14,599 nucleotides of DNA, taken from contig JPPB01000197.1 of the NCBI GenBank assembly GCA_001483205.1, forward strand, positions 1 through 14,599, written 5' to 3'. This stretch comes from an alpha proteobacterium 3107 (GTDB taxonomy: Bacteria > Pseudomonadota > Alphaproteobacteria > Rhodobacterales > Rhodobacteraceae). The translations under genes were made by a program, and so were the position numbers. Below are positions 6,787-14,481 of this stretch, piece by piece; position 1 is the first letter of the stretch; every line of letters begins with the position of its first letter. The notes under the pieces are model-generated. The model saw only the letters and a program-made list of their open reading frames with translations. It ran no database searches and was not told the origin of the DNA.

Positions 6787-8691
6787 TCACGCCCCGGCCC
6801 GGTCACCCGCCCGCCCGATCACCATCAGCGTGATGTCATCGGACTGGGGCGCACCGGCGGCGAAGGCGTCGATCCGGTCAAGGATCAGCCGGGACAGGCG
6901 TTCCCCTGACAAATCGGTTTCCCCGGCACAAGCATCCTGAAACATCTTCATCGCGCCGCTCGTGCCCAGCAACACACCATCCCCTGTCTGTGCCTCATCA
7001 AAACCGTCGCTGTAAAACAGCATCCGGTCATCCGGCGACAGGGTAAGGTGATGGGGTGTCCATGTCAGGTCCGGCAACACGCCCAGCACCGGCTCGGGCT
7101 CGGTTTCCACCAGCCGCACAACCCCGTCATTCCCGGCAATCATCGGCGGACAATGCCCGGCGCTGACAAACGACACCTGCCCGGTTTCCGGCGTGATCAC
7201 GGCAAGGATTGCGGTCAGAAACATATCCTCGGGGTTGCGCTCGCACAGCGCTATATTTGCTGACCGGACCACTGCGGCCAGATCATCGGACTGAAGGCAA
7301 TGCGCCCGCAACAGCGCACTCGCCTGAGCCGCAAACAGCGCCGCCGCGATGCCCTTGCCGGAGACATCGGCAATCACCACCGCCACCCGATCCCCTTTCA
7401 GCGGAAAGGTGTCGAAAAAATCACCCCCGACCTCAAGCGCCGCGCGCATCCGCCCGTGAACCTCAAGCCCCGGATGCAGATCAAACTCCACCGGCAACAG
7501 CGATTGCTGGATACGCCGGGCACTGGCCAGTTGCTCGCGCACGATGATCAGCGCGTTGCGGGCGTCAAGGCTGGCGCGAAACCGTTCCACCGTGTCAAGC
7601 AGGGTGTCGATCTCTCTGCCCGAGCTTGCATCTGATGCCGCCCCTTCCCCGGTATCGCCCTCCGGGGGCGCGTCCCAGACCTGCGGCCCGCCCTCCATGC
7701 CGCGAAACCGCAAACCGGTCTCGCCCTTCACCATGGTATCGAGCAACCGGACCACCGCGCCCAGAGGCCGGAACCCCAGCCGGAGCGCCCGCATCAGCAA
7801 CCCCAGGGACAGGATGATGATGACCAGCACGGTGGTGAAGGCCAGTCTGGTCAGCAATTCCTCACGCCGGATGATCTCGGTAATGTCCCGCAGCAGGATC
7901 AGATTGCCCGCCGCGCCTTGTGTCTCATGCCGGAGCGGTAAAAGCGTGGCCTCCAGACGGCGGCGGGTCTCGGTGTCCGGCAGGATCAGGCTCTGCGCCT
8001 GCCCGTCGCTGTCGGCCCCGATGGTGGCGGCGGCGGCATCCGGGAACTCGCCCGCCAGCCTTCGGAACCCGCCATCCGCATCAAGAAAGGCCAGCCCGAG
8101 CAGATCGGGAAAGAACGCCTCCACCCTGTCGCTGACCGGCAGAAAGGCCCCGACACTGCCAACGATCCGGTCGCCCCGGCGCACCGGCGCATAATGGGCC
8201 AGAACCGGCGCGCCATCCGCCCCGACCACCATGGTGGTCTCAAGGCCCGGTGCGGCCCCTTGCGGCAGAACACCGGGGCGGATTGCGTCGGCCCCGCCGC
8301 CAGCGGCATCGGTCAGGGTCTGGCCATCGGGCGTGAACAGCACCAGCACCGGGCGCTCGGGCAGTTGCTCGCGGGCCAACTCAAGGGTCTCGGAAACCTC
8401 GGGCGAGGCAAAACCGGCCAGAAGGGCGGCGTCCACCTCCGGGTCTGCCGCCACCCGCCGGGCCAACGCCCCGAGCCGTTCCCGATAAAGGTCAAGCATG
8501 GTGTCCATCAGGTCCGCCTGCACATCAAGCCGCGCCGCCTCATGGCGATGCGCCTGCGAGGCGCTGCGTATCTCTGCATAGGTGACCAGAACCACCGAAA
8601 CCGCCAGCAAAGCGAAAGCGGCGGTCAGCGTGACGCTCTGCCGCAAACTCAGCCCGCTGCCGGACTGCCATTTGCCGGGTTTCGCCATCAT
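6787..8691 (-). CDS. Membrane-bound SpoIIE/RsbU-type PP2C serine phosphatase with sensor
   Basis: The 634-residue protein has one membrane segment at about 20-42, an extracytoplasmic region 43-282, a second segment 283-303, a HAMP-like linker with a low-complexity Gly/Asp insert (335-358), and a PP2C SpoIIE domain from about 400. Metal-binding motifs are intact: VGGDFFD (Asp424), IADVSGKG (Asp442), SAGHCPPM, YSDGFDE (Asp562) and QSDDIT (Asp618/619). It should dephosphorylate the phospho-serine of the STAS protein at 13954-14292, the activating arm of partner switching. The sensor region contains FTPDGQTL and GDRIVGSVGAFLPVSDRV, which is Cache-like. ATG at 8691 overlaps the GNAT stop as ATGA; TTG at 8703 would add four residues. 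It is the last gene of the six-gene unit. No clear terminator separates it from dctP. Confidence 0.92.
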   Translation of the reverse strand: MMAKPGKWQSGSGLSLRQSVTLTAAFALLAVSVVLVTYAEIRSASQAHRHEAARLDVQADLMDTMLDLYRERLGALARRVAADPEVDAALLAGFASPEVSETLELAREQLPERPVLVLFTPDGQTLTDAAGGGADAIRPGVLPQGAAPGLETTMVVGADGAPVLAHYAPVRRGDRIVGSVGAFLPVSDRVEAFFPDLLGLAFLDADGGFRRLAGEFPDAAAATIGADSDGQAQSLILPDTETRRRLEATLLPLRHETQGAAGNLILLRDITEIIRREELLTRLAFTTVLVIIILSLGLLMRALRLGFRPLGAVVRLLDTMVKGETGLRFRGMEGGPQVWDAPPEGDTGEGAASDASSGREIDTLLDTVERFRASLDARNALIIVREQLASARRIQQSLLPVEFDLHPGLEVHGRMRAALEVGGDFFDTFPLKGDRVAVVIADVSGKGIAAALFAAQASALLRAHCLQSDDLAAVVRSANIALCERNPEDMFLTAILAVITPETGQVSFVSAGHCPPMIAGNDGVVRLVETEPEPVLGVLPDLTWTPHHLTLSPDDRMLFYSDGFDEAQTGDGVLLGTSGAMKMFQDACAGETDLSGERLSRLILDRIDAFAAGAPQSDDITLMVIGRAGDRAGA

Positions 8692-9482
8692 GTCGGCGGA
8701 CAACCGGTGCCCTGATCCTGATGCCGCCGGGCAGCATAGAACAGGGTGACCGGTTTGCTCTTTTCAAGCCCGAAGGCGACAAACCCGTCCGCCAGCAGCG
8801 CCGCATGGTCCGGTAAATCGCCGTTTTGGGGCAGGGGCAGGCCGTGTTTCGGGCCGGTGGTCACCGTCCGCCCGAAATCATGTTGCAGCACAAAGCGGGG
8901 GTGTTTGTCGAGCAGGGTCTTCAGGGCGGTGACACAGAAGCCCGCGCGCAAGAGGTTGCGCAGGGACGGCGTGTTGAAGGGCGAAACGGTGGATTGCGCC
9001 TCGGCAAAGCCTGCCTCTTGAAAGGCCTCCAGCCGCAGGCGGATCAGCCGGAGCTGCCAGCCCTGACCGCGCAACGCCGGATCAAGCGCGGTGCCGAACA
9101 TCAGGCCGGTTTTGCCGTGGCCGTCTGCGGGCAGGAATGGCGGATGACCACCCCCGGCGGGAAAGGCAATGCTGTAGCCCTGCACCTTTCCGGCCCGTTC
9201 CGGCAAAAGGATAATGCCGTCGCGGATCATCTCGCCAAAGAACGCTTCAGGCATCGGCATGAACAGCCCCGCGCGGCCCCACTCTCTGATCGCGTCGGCG
9301 TTCAGTGCCGTCAGCACCGATATGTCCTCCGGCCCGGCAAGGCGCAACCGGATGTCCGGCGGCAGGGTCTGCGCCTGCCCCTGCCGGTCCAGCACGGCGC
9401 GAACCGCCTGCGTCAGGCGGGCCTGATCCGGCGCGGCGGCGGCACCATGAGGGGGGGGGTCTTCGCGGGGCATTGCCATCAT
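8688..9482 (-). CDS. GNAT-family N-acetyltransferase
   Basis: The 264-residue protein has a central GNAT fold. The acetyl-CoA-binding motif A is ALDPALRGQGWQ (132-143, with R138-G-Q-G141) followed by a helix to AGF, and NTPSLRNLLRAGF (170-182) is the usual motif B-like end. Residues 1-45 and 200-264 extend beyond the core. The acceptor is unknown: it could be a small ligand of the system or a partner protein. The start is ambiguous among ATG 9482, 9479 and 9473; 9482 is listed because it overlaps the upstream stop as TGATG. A run of nine C in the coding strand encodes Pro9-11; a one-base change there would shift the frame near the N-terminus. The gene's stop overlaps the phosphatase start. 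Confidence 0.85.
   Translation of the reverse strand: MMAMPREDPPPHGAAAAPDQARLTQAVRAVLDRQGQAQTLPPDIRLRLAGPEDISVLTALNADAIREWGRAGLFMPMPEAFFGEMIRDGIILLPERAGKVQGYSIAFPAGGGHPPFLPADGHGKTGLMFGTALDPALRGQGWQLRLIRLRLEAFQEAGFAEAQSTVSPFNTPSLRNLLRAGFCVTALKTLLDKHPRFVLQHDFGRTVTTGPKHGLPLPQNGDLPDHAALLADGFVAFGLEKSKPVTLFYAARRHQDQGTGCPPT
9451..9459 (-). repeat. Coding homopolymer tract (C9) in the GNAT gene
   Basis: Nine G on the plus strand are nine C in the gene, covering codons 8-11 of the acetyltransferase. All plausible start codons lie upstream of it, so slippage would disrupt the protein. It has the form of a phase-variable contingency tract, though short. Confidence 0.85.
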
Positions 9483-10516
9483 CACGGGCCGATAATCTCT
9501 GCATAATCAAGCAAGGACAGGCTGGGATAAATCTCCAGCCCGCGGGCGACATCGGCGCGGATCAGATAGGAAAACTCCGGCAACACCTCGACCGGAATGT
9601 CCCCTGGGGCCTGATTGCCGAACAGGATTTGCTCTGCTTTGGTGGCGGTGAAACGCCCGACTTTCTCATAGGGGGCGACCAGCCCGTAAAGCGCATCCGA
9701 CGATTCCAGCATCCGCTCGGTCGAGGCAAAAGAGGGCAACCGCCGGGTGTTGGCCAGATCGGTGACCTCGCGGGCATACTGGCCGATGAAGCTGTCAGGG
9801 CCGAGATAGAGAAACTGCGGCCCCGCCGCCGCCGCGCGGGCCACCAGATCGGGCAGGGCCGCCGGATTCGGGTGGCCTTCGTCATCAAGCGGGGCCGGAA
9901 AGTCGTCTATGCGGATGTTCATCCGGTGCCCGAGGGCGATAAGCTGCTCGACAATCAGCACCGAATTGGGTTCGCTCGGCGTGTAAATCACCGCGACCCG
10001 ATCCACCGGCATGTAAGCCTGCATCGCCTGAAACTGGGTCTTCAGCGGCACGATATGGCTGATCCCGGTCAGGTTGCGCCCGGTTGGTCCGAAGGTCTTG
10101 ATGATGCGGGAACGCACCGGTTGCGACACCATGGTGAACAGGACCGGCCGGTCGGTGACGCGGGGCGGATAATCCTCCGGCCCGTCGGCCAGTTCCGGAT
10201 CGCGGCCAGCGATTCCCAGTGTCACGGACGTTCCCCAGGTGTAGACCAGATCGGGGGCGGCCTGTTCAATCTCGGCAATAATCCCCGGCAGGCGGCCGGT
10301 GTCGCGGTCAAGCGAGCGCACGATATAGTCAACCGGCAGACCGGCCTCGGCAAAATGCGCCCGAAACCCCGCCTCGACATTGGTTTCCCCGCGCCACAGC
10401 ACCATGAAGATGGTTTTCCTTTCTGTCGTCGCCCGCCCGTGGCGAAGGGGCACGGCCCCGGCAACGGTGGCAGACAGGGAAGCGGTCAGGAACTTACGTC
10501 TCGATAAGCAGGTCAC
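9482..10516 (-). CDS. ABC-type substrate-binding protein (ABC_sub_bind/TrpX-like), orphan
   Basis: The 344-residue exported protein resembles the ABC_sub_bind (PF04392, TrpX-type) family: an Ala-rich leader followed by a two-lobed binding fold with AAPDLVYTWGTSVTLGI, PVLFTMVSQPVRS and the C-terminal EQILFGNQAPGDIPVE. The N-terminus CLSRRKFLTAS has a twin-arginine (Tat-like) pattern with Arg6-Arg7; no lipobox is seen. The GTG at 10516 is favoured because AGGAGA (10531-10526) lies 9 bases upstream; GTG at 10534 would place that Shine-Dalgarno inside the gene. It overlaps the MFS gene by 23 bases and abuts the GNAT gene as TGATG. No ABC permease or ATPase gene is present, so it may present a ligand to the neighbouring membrane sensors instead of feeding a transporter. 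That role is inference. Confidence 0.85.
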   Translation of the reverse strand: MTCLSRRKFLTASLSATVAGAVPLRHGRATTERKTIFMVLWRGETNVEAGFRAHFAEAGLPVDYIVRSLDRDTGRLPGIIAEIEQAAPDLVYTWGTSVTLGIAGRDPELADGPEDYPPRVTDRPVLFTMVSQPVRSRIIKTFGPTGRNLTGISHIVPLKTQFQAMQAYMPVDRVAVIYTPSEPNSVLIVEQLIALGHRMNIRIDDFPAPLDDEGHPNPAALPDLVARAAAAGPQFLYLGPDSFIGQYAREVTDLANTRRLPSFASTERMLESSDALYGLVAPYEKVGRFTATKAEQILFGNQAPGDIPVEVLPEFSYLIRADVARGLEIYPSLSLLDYAEIIGP

Positions 10517-12644
10517 GGATTGCTTTCTCCTCACTCTGTTGTCCGACAGCCAGAAGCCAGCTCATGCCGCAGGCCGCCAGCAATGCCGCCCCCAGCCCCA
10601 TCCACATCAGCGCCATGTCCGGGGGAAACGACAGCAGCAGCCCGCCCGCGATCAGCGGCCCGGCCAGAGAGCCAAGCCGTTCGAGAAAGCGGAAGATGCC
10701 GAGCACCGGCCCCGGCCCGGTGCGTTCTACCTGCCGGTCGGCCACCTGCATCAGCAGGCTGACCTGTGTGGGAATCGACAGGGTTTGCCCGACCCCGAAC
10801 AGCAATGTGGCGGCCAGAAGCACCCTCAGCCCGCCGCCGTCAAGAACGCTCCACGCATGGGGAAGGATGAACCCGGCCCCGGCGATCATGCTGCCGATGG
10901 CCACCGAGACACCAAAGCGCCGCCAGCGGTCGGCCAGCGGCGCAAGCAGCGGCGCAAGCAGCAGGATGGCAATGCCGTATCCCATCAGCACCCGCGCGCT
11001 GTCTGCGGCGCTGCCGCCAACGGCCACCACCGCCAGCGGCACCAGCAGAAACATCCCCCCCGTCAGCAGGGCCTTGGCGGGAATGGCAAAGCAGATGATG
11101 ACCACGATAAACCGGGGGTTTCTGAGGATTTCCCGCAACACCGCCCACTGTTCGGACAGCCGTTCCCGGGCCGTGCTGTCGTCCGGCGGGGCAAGGGGCG
11201 CGGGTTCCGTGGCCGAATCGGTCAGATCAGGCGGCAGGCGAGAGATCAGGAACAGGCAGGCCAGCGCCGAGACCCCGGCGGCCAGTGCTGCGGCGGCCAG
11301 AACCGGTTCCTGCCCCAGCCGGTCGGCCAGAATACCGCCCAGTGCCGGGCCGGTGATCTCTGCGGCCACAATCACCGCAAGAAACAGCGAAAAGCCGGAA
11401 CTGCGGCGGGTGGGTCTGGCGTGTTGGGCGATATAGACCTGCCCGGCGGCATAGACCAGCCCGTAACCGAACCCGGTCACGGACCGCGCCAGCAGGATGG
11501 TGGTGAAATCCCCCGCCATCAGGTGGCCGCCCACCCCGGCGCAGGAAAACAGCGCACCCAGCAGAAACATCAGGCGCGGGCTGGTCCGATCTGCAAAGAT
11601 CGAACCGGCCAGCACGGCGATAAGGGATGCGGCCATGAAACCGGCCATGACCAGCCCGGTGCGAAAGTCCGGGTCGCTGTCGGGCGGGGCGAACTGTCCC
11701 AGGAACTGCGGCAGGATCGGGCGCAAAATGGCCTCGGACAGAAAGAACAGGAACAGCGGCAGGCGGATGTAGCTGACGGCAGGGGGGCGGATCGGGCGCG
11801 GCGGGTCATCTGCCTCGGGCAGCCGCAGGCCCAGAGATTGCACAGAGCGCGCACGGGCCATGGCCCCGATCCGGGTGATGATGCCATCAACCTTCTGGAT
11901 CAGCGCTTGCAGCGCGCCGCCCCGCCGGGGGGTGACGGTAAAGCGCAAATCCCGCACCGCCAGCCGGGCGGTCAGGAAATCGACCATCCAGGCCGGGCGC
12001 AGGATGAAGACGGCAAAGATCAGGATCAAAAGCTCAACGGCGACAAGAACGGTCGCCAGCACCAGCGTCGCGGTGTCAAACCATATGTCCTGCTTCAGCG
12101 CATCAAGCAGCCCGATGTCAACCCCGGCATGAAGAACCCCGGCGGGCCTGAGCGGATCATCCCCAAGGGGCAGGCTGGTGACCAGCAGATCCCCGGCCCG
12201 GCGGCTGGTCATGGTGACGGTCTCCACCAGCGGCGTGCCGGTCATGCCCTCCCAGACTGCCAACAGCCGGTTGGTGAATGTCGGGGAAACCGGTTCGGCC
12301 ATCCGGGTGAGCGCCAGATCAACCGCCTGTGTGTCATCGGTAGAGATATGCCTGATTTGCCCCTGTGGTCCGGTGAGCGCCAGAAAGCTCATCCCCGATG
12401 CCGACAGGCGGGCATTGTCGAGCACCGGCTCTACATCGCGCAGGGTATGCAGCCCGCCAAAGGTGTCAATGGCATGGTTGATCCGCCGCTGCACCCCCAT
12501 GGCGGCGGTGATTGTCTGGGCCTCCACCTCCGGCAAAAGGCGGTTCTCGAAAATGCGCACGGACAGAAAGCCGAACAGCAGAAAGGGCATCAGGACCAGG
12601 GCAAGAAACGGCACCACCAGGATGGGACGCAGGCCGGATGTCAT
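10494..12644 (-). CDS. MFS transporter with N-terminal extracytoplasmic sensor domain
   Basis: The 716-residue protein is far longer than a usual 12-segment MFS carrier (about 400). It begins with a membrane segment (7-29), an extracytoplasmic region (30-190) with Cache-like signatures (FLALTGPQGQIRHIS, then LLVTSLPLGD and AGVLHAGVDIGLLDA), a second segment (192-215), a HAMP-like linker, and then the MFS part from about 290 to 710. MFS motif A is visible as GSIFADRTSPR (347-357), with a second motif A-like LADRWRRFG between the halves. The direction and substrate of transport are unknown; it could be a transporter or a signalling receptor built on an MFS fold. The ATG at 12644 overlaps the upstream stop (ATGA), implying translational coupling. 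It is the third gene of the unit. Confidence 0.88.
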   Translation of the reverse strand: MTSGLRPILVVPFLALVLMPFLLFGFLSVRIFENRLLPEVEAQTITAAMGVQRRINHAIDTFGGLHTLRDVEPVLDNARLSASGMSFLALTGPQGQIRHISTDDTQAVDLALTRMAEPVSPTFTNRLLAVWEGMTGTPLVETVTMTSRRAGDLLVTSLPLGDDPLRPAGVLHAGVDIGLLDALKQDIWFDTATLVLATVLVAVELLILIFAVFILRPAWMVDFLTARLAVRDLRFTVTPRRGGALQALIQKVDGIITRIGAMARARSVQSLGLRLPEADDPPRPIRPPAVSYIRLPLFLFFLSEAILRPILPQFLGQFAPPDSDPDFRTGLVMAGFMAASLIAVLAGSIFADRTSPRLMFLLGALFSCAGVGGHLMAGDFTTILLARSVTGFGYGLVYAAGQVYIAQHARPTRRSSGFSLFLAVIVAAEITGPALGGILADRLGQEPVLAAAALAAGVSALACLFLISRLPPDLTDSATEPAPLAPPDDSTARERLSEQWAVLREILRNPRFIVVIICFAIPAKALLTGGMFLLVPLAVVAVGGSAADSARVLMGYGIAILLLAPLLAPLADRWRRFGVSVAIGSMIAGAGFILPHAWSVLDGGGLRVLLAATLLFGVGQTLSIPTQVSLLMQVADRQVERTGPGPVLGIFRFLERLGSLAGPLIAGGLLLSFPPDMALMWMGLGAALLAACGMSWLLAVGQQSEEKAIRDLLIET

Positions 12645-13939
12645 GCTGACCGATCCCCGGTTTCGGCGGCGGCAGGCGCGGCGGTGTCCTCTCCGACCCG
12701 CCCGATCCGCCAGACCGTCCGCACCAACGGGTCGAAAGACCCCGGATAGGGGCTGTCCGGGTTGCCGACGCCCTCGACCGCGGCCCTTCGGTTATGAAAC
12801 CGGCCTTCGATCCTGCCAAGCACGATCAGCACCAACAGGGCCAGCAAAGCCAGCGCCGGAATCACCGAAAAAACCCCGGCATCGGTGATGCGGCGGGCAA
12901 GGCCGGGCAGGGTGGACCTGACCGCCGTGGCATCATGGGAAAGCGTGAGCACACCGATCGGGGCGTCGTTCTGAAAGATCGCCATCTGGGTGACAAACCT
13001 GTCCTCTTGGGCGAAAACATGCCGGGTTTCCGCCGGTGACAGGGCCGGCAGGTCAGGCAGGGCCGGGGTGACGGTGCCGTGGTTTTCATCATCGGGCCAG
13101 GTGGTGAACAGCACCGCGCCGTCCGTGTCCTGCACGGTCAGATGAAAAGCCCCGTCGAACTGCGCCGCAGAGCGCTCTATCAGTTGCTCGGTGGTCCGGG
13201 TTGAGGCCAGGGTCAGGCCCTCGCCGAGACTGTCACCGATGGCGCGGACAAGCTCGTGCAGGATCGGGTCATAGCGGGCGGCGGCGGTGGTTATCAGAAC
13301 GCGCTCGAATTTCAGAAAATTCAACGCCCCGGCTGCGGCGATCCCGGCCATGGGCAGCAGCAACAGCACCGCAAGAACCTGCATGGTCAGCTTGCCGGGT
13401 CGCCATCGGGGGCCGTCATGGGGGGCCTTGTCATCCGGGCCGCCTTGCGCGGCAGCGCCGGAACCGCCGGGGCCGGACGGGCCGCCCTTGTCCCGCCCGG
13501 TATCGGACGGCTCGGGGAATGGTCCCGGCCCAAAGACAAGGACGATCCGGTTGCGCTCTGCATGGCTATAGGCCACCCGGTCGGCCATTTCCCGCACGAA
13601 CATCACCCCCAGCCCGCCGATCTGCCGGTCTTCTATATCGGCGTCGGTGTCGGGCGACGGGCTGTCCTTCAGCGGATCAAACGGCGGCGCTTCGTCCTCG
13701 ATGGCCATCGCCACGCCTTCGGGCTGCGGATGCAGGGCAAGCCATATCCGCCCGTCCTTACGGCTTTCCCCGTAACCATGGGTGACGATGTTGACGATCA
13801 GCTCTTCGGCGGTGATTTGCAGCTTGTGCCCGAACGCCGCCGCCGGAGCGTGTCCGGCGCAGAAATCATCAATCCACGACACGACCTTTGAGAGGTTCTC
13901 GACCTGGCTTTCGATCTGAAGGCGCTCAATGTCCGGCAT
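12641..13939 (-). CDS. RsbW-like serine kinase/anti-sigma ATPase fused to a membrane sensor
   Basis: The 432-residue protein joins an N-terminal HATPase_c_2 domain (1-140) to a Gly/Pro-rich linker (141-182), a membrane segment (185-209), an extracytoplasmic part (210-352) and a second segment (355-376), then a cytoplasmic tail. ATPase motifs are AEELIVN (44-50; Glu46, Asn50 N-box), EDEAPPFDP (81-89, Asp82) and GGLGVMFVREMAD (108-120). The sensor has HLTVQDTDGAVLFTTW and APIGVLTLSHDA, Cache-like. Known relatives phosphorylate a STAS protein and bind a sigma factor or other target, but they are normally soluble. The start ATG at 13939 lies 14 bases after the STAS stop, with only a weak TAGG ribosome site. 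It is an unusual architecture: kinase first, sensor last. Confidence 0.88.
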   Translation of the reverse strand: MPDIERLQIESQVENLSKVVSWIDDFCAGHAPAAAFGHKLQITAEELIVNIVTHGYGESRKDGRIWLALHPQPEGVAMAIEDEAPPFDPLKDSPSPDTDADIEDRQIGGLGVMFVREMADRVAYSHAERNRIVLVFGPGPFPEPSDTGRDKGGPSGPGGSGAAAQGGPDDKAPHDGPRWRPGKLTMQVLAVLLLLPMAGIAAAGALNFLKFERVLITTAAARYDPILHELVRAIGDSLGEGLTLASTRTTEQLIERSAAQFDGAFHLTVQDTDGAVLFTTWPDDENHGTVTPALPDLPALSPAETRHVFAQEDRFVTQMAIFQNDAPIGVLTLSHDATAVRSTLPGLARRITDAGVFSVIPALALLALLVLIVLGRIEGRFHNRRAAVEGVGNPDSPYPGSFDPLVRTVWRIGRVGEDTAAPAAAETGDRSA

Positions 13940-13953
13940 GTCGGCCTACGGGA

Positions 13954-14292
13954 TCAGGCGTTTGCTTCGGCCAGTGCGTCCTTCCGGCTCTTGTGAACGC
14001 GGATGATCTTGTCAAAGCCCGAGATGCGGAACACCTCGGCCACCGGCTCACTCAGGCCGCAGATCGAAAACGAAGCATTTTGTTTCGAGAGCCGCTTTGC
14101 GATCAACAGGATTGCGCGCAGCCCGGCACTGCTGACATAGGAAACGCCGCTCAGGTCGCAGATCACCGCATGGCCGTCGTCAGGGATAGAGGATGTCACC
14201 TTTCCCTCGAAGTCATGGGCCGTGGCACCGTCGATGCGCCCGTCGATTTCGGCAATCAGAGCCTGCCCGTCCTGTAAGATTTTCAAATCCAT
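13954..14292 (-). CDS. STAS-domain anti-sigma-factor antagonist
   Basis: The 112-residue single STAS domain resembles RsbV/SpoIIAA/BtrV. DLSGVSYVSSAGLRAILL contains the phosphoacceptor region; by alignment with the D-S-[ST]-G-L motif, Ser55 is the likely site, with Ser54 in place of the usual Asp. The RsbW-like protein next to it would phosphorylate it and the PP2C protein at 6787-8691 would reverse this. Three ATG lie in a row (14298, 14295, 14292); the last is listed because GGGGA (14303-14299) is then 6 bases upstream. It is the first gene of the unit. The family is small and well conserved, so the assignment is strong, while the output target is unknown. Confidence 0.92.
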   Translation of the reverse strand: MDLKILQDGQALIAEIDGRIDGATAHDFEGKVTSSIPDDGHAVICDLSGVSYVSSAGLRAILLIAKRLSKQNASFSICGLSEPVAEVFRISGFDKIIRVHKSRKDALAEANA

Positions 14293-14465
14293 CATCATTC
14301 CCCGAAGATTTTTCCGCGTGGCGATACACCGGGACGGATAATAACAGAACCTGACCATAATGGAATAGTGTTTGTTGATGGCGGGTGTCGGGGCCTGTGG
14401 ATACGCCTGTCGCTTGCAAAAAAGGCGGGCGGCAGGTGCTTTTTGGGCGACATATAGCGTGGCGA

Positions 14466-14481
14466 CGTGAAATTGATCACA
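14466..14481. promoter_or_regulatory. CRP/FNR-type palindrome
   Basis: CGTGA-N6-TCACA matches the classical TGTGA-N6-TCACA in 9 of 10 fixed bases. It is about 175 bp upstream of the STAS start and directly adjoins the 47-bp repeat. Occupancy and the identity of any regulator are unknown; a chance match is possible. Confidence 0.35.

Noticed and set aside
10380..12749. 789-residue open frame on the plus strand opposite the MFS gene
   Set aside because: Its composition (Gln, His, Arg, Gly, Pro rich, no domain) is typical of the antisense of a GC-rich gene; the minus strand gives a clear MFS protein.
13954..14292. Part of the alphaproteobacterial general stress response (PhyR-NepR-EcfG)
   Set aside because: No PhyR, NepR or EcfG gene and no clear GGAAC/GTT promoter pair is seen; the proteins are RsbV/W/U-like instead.
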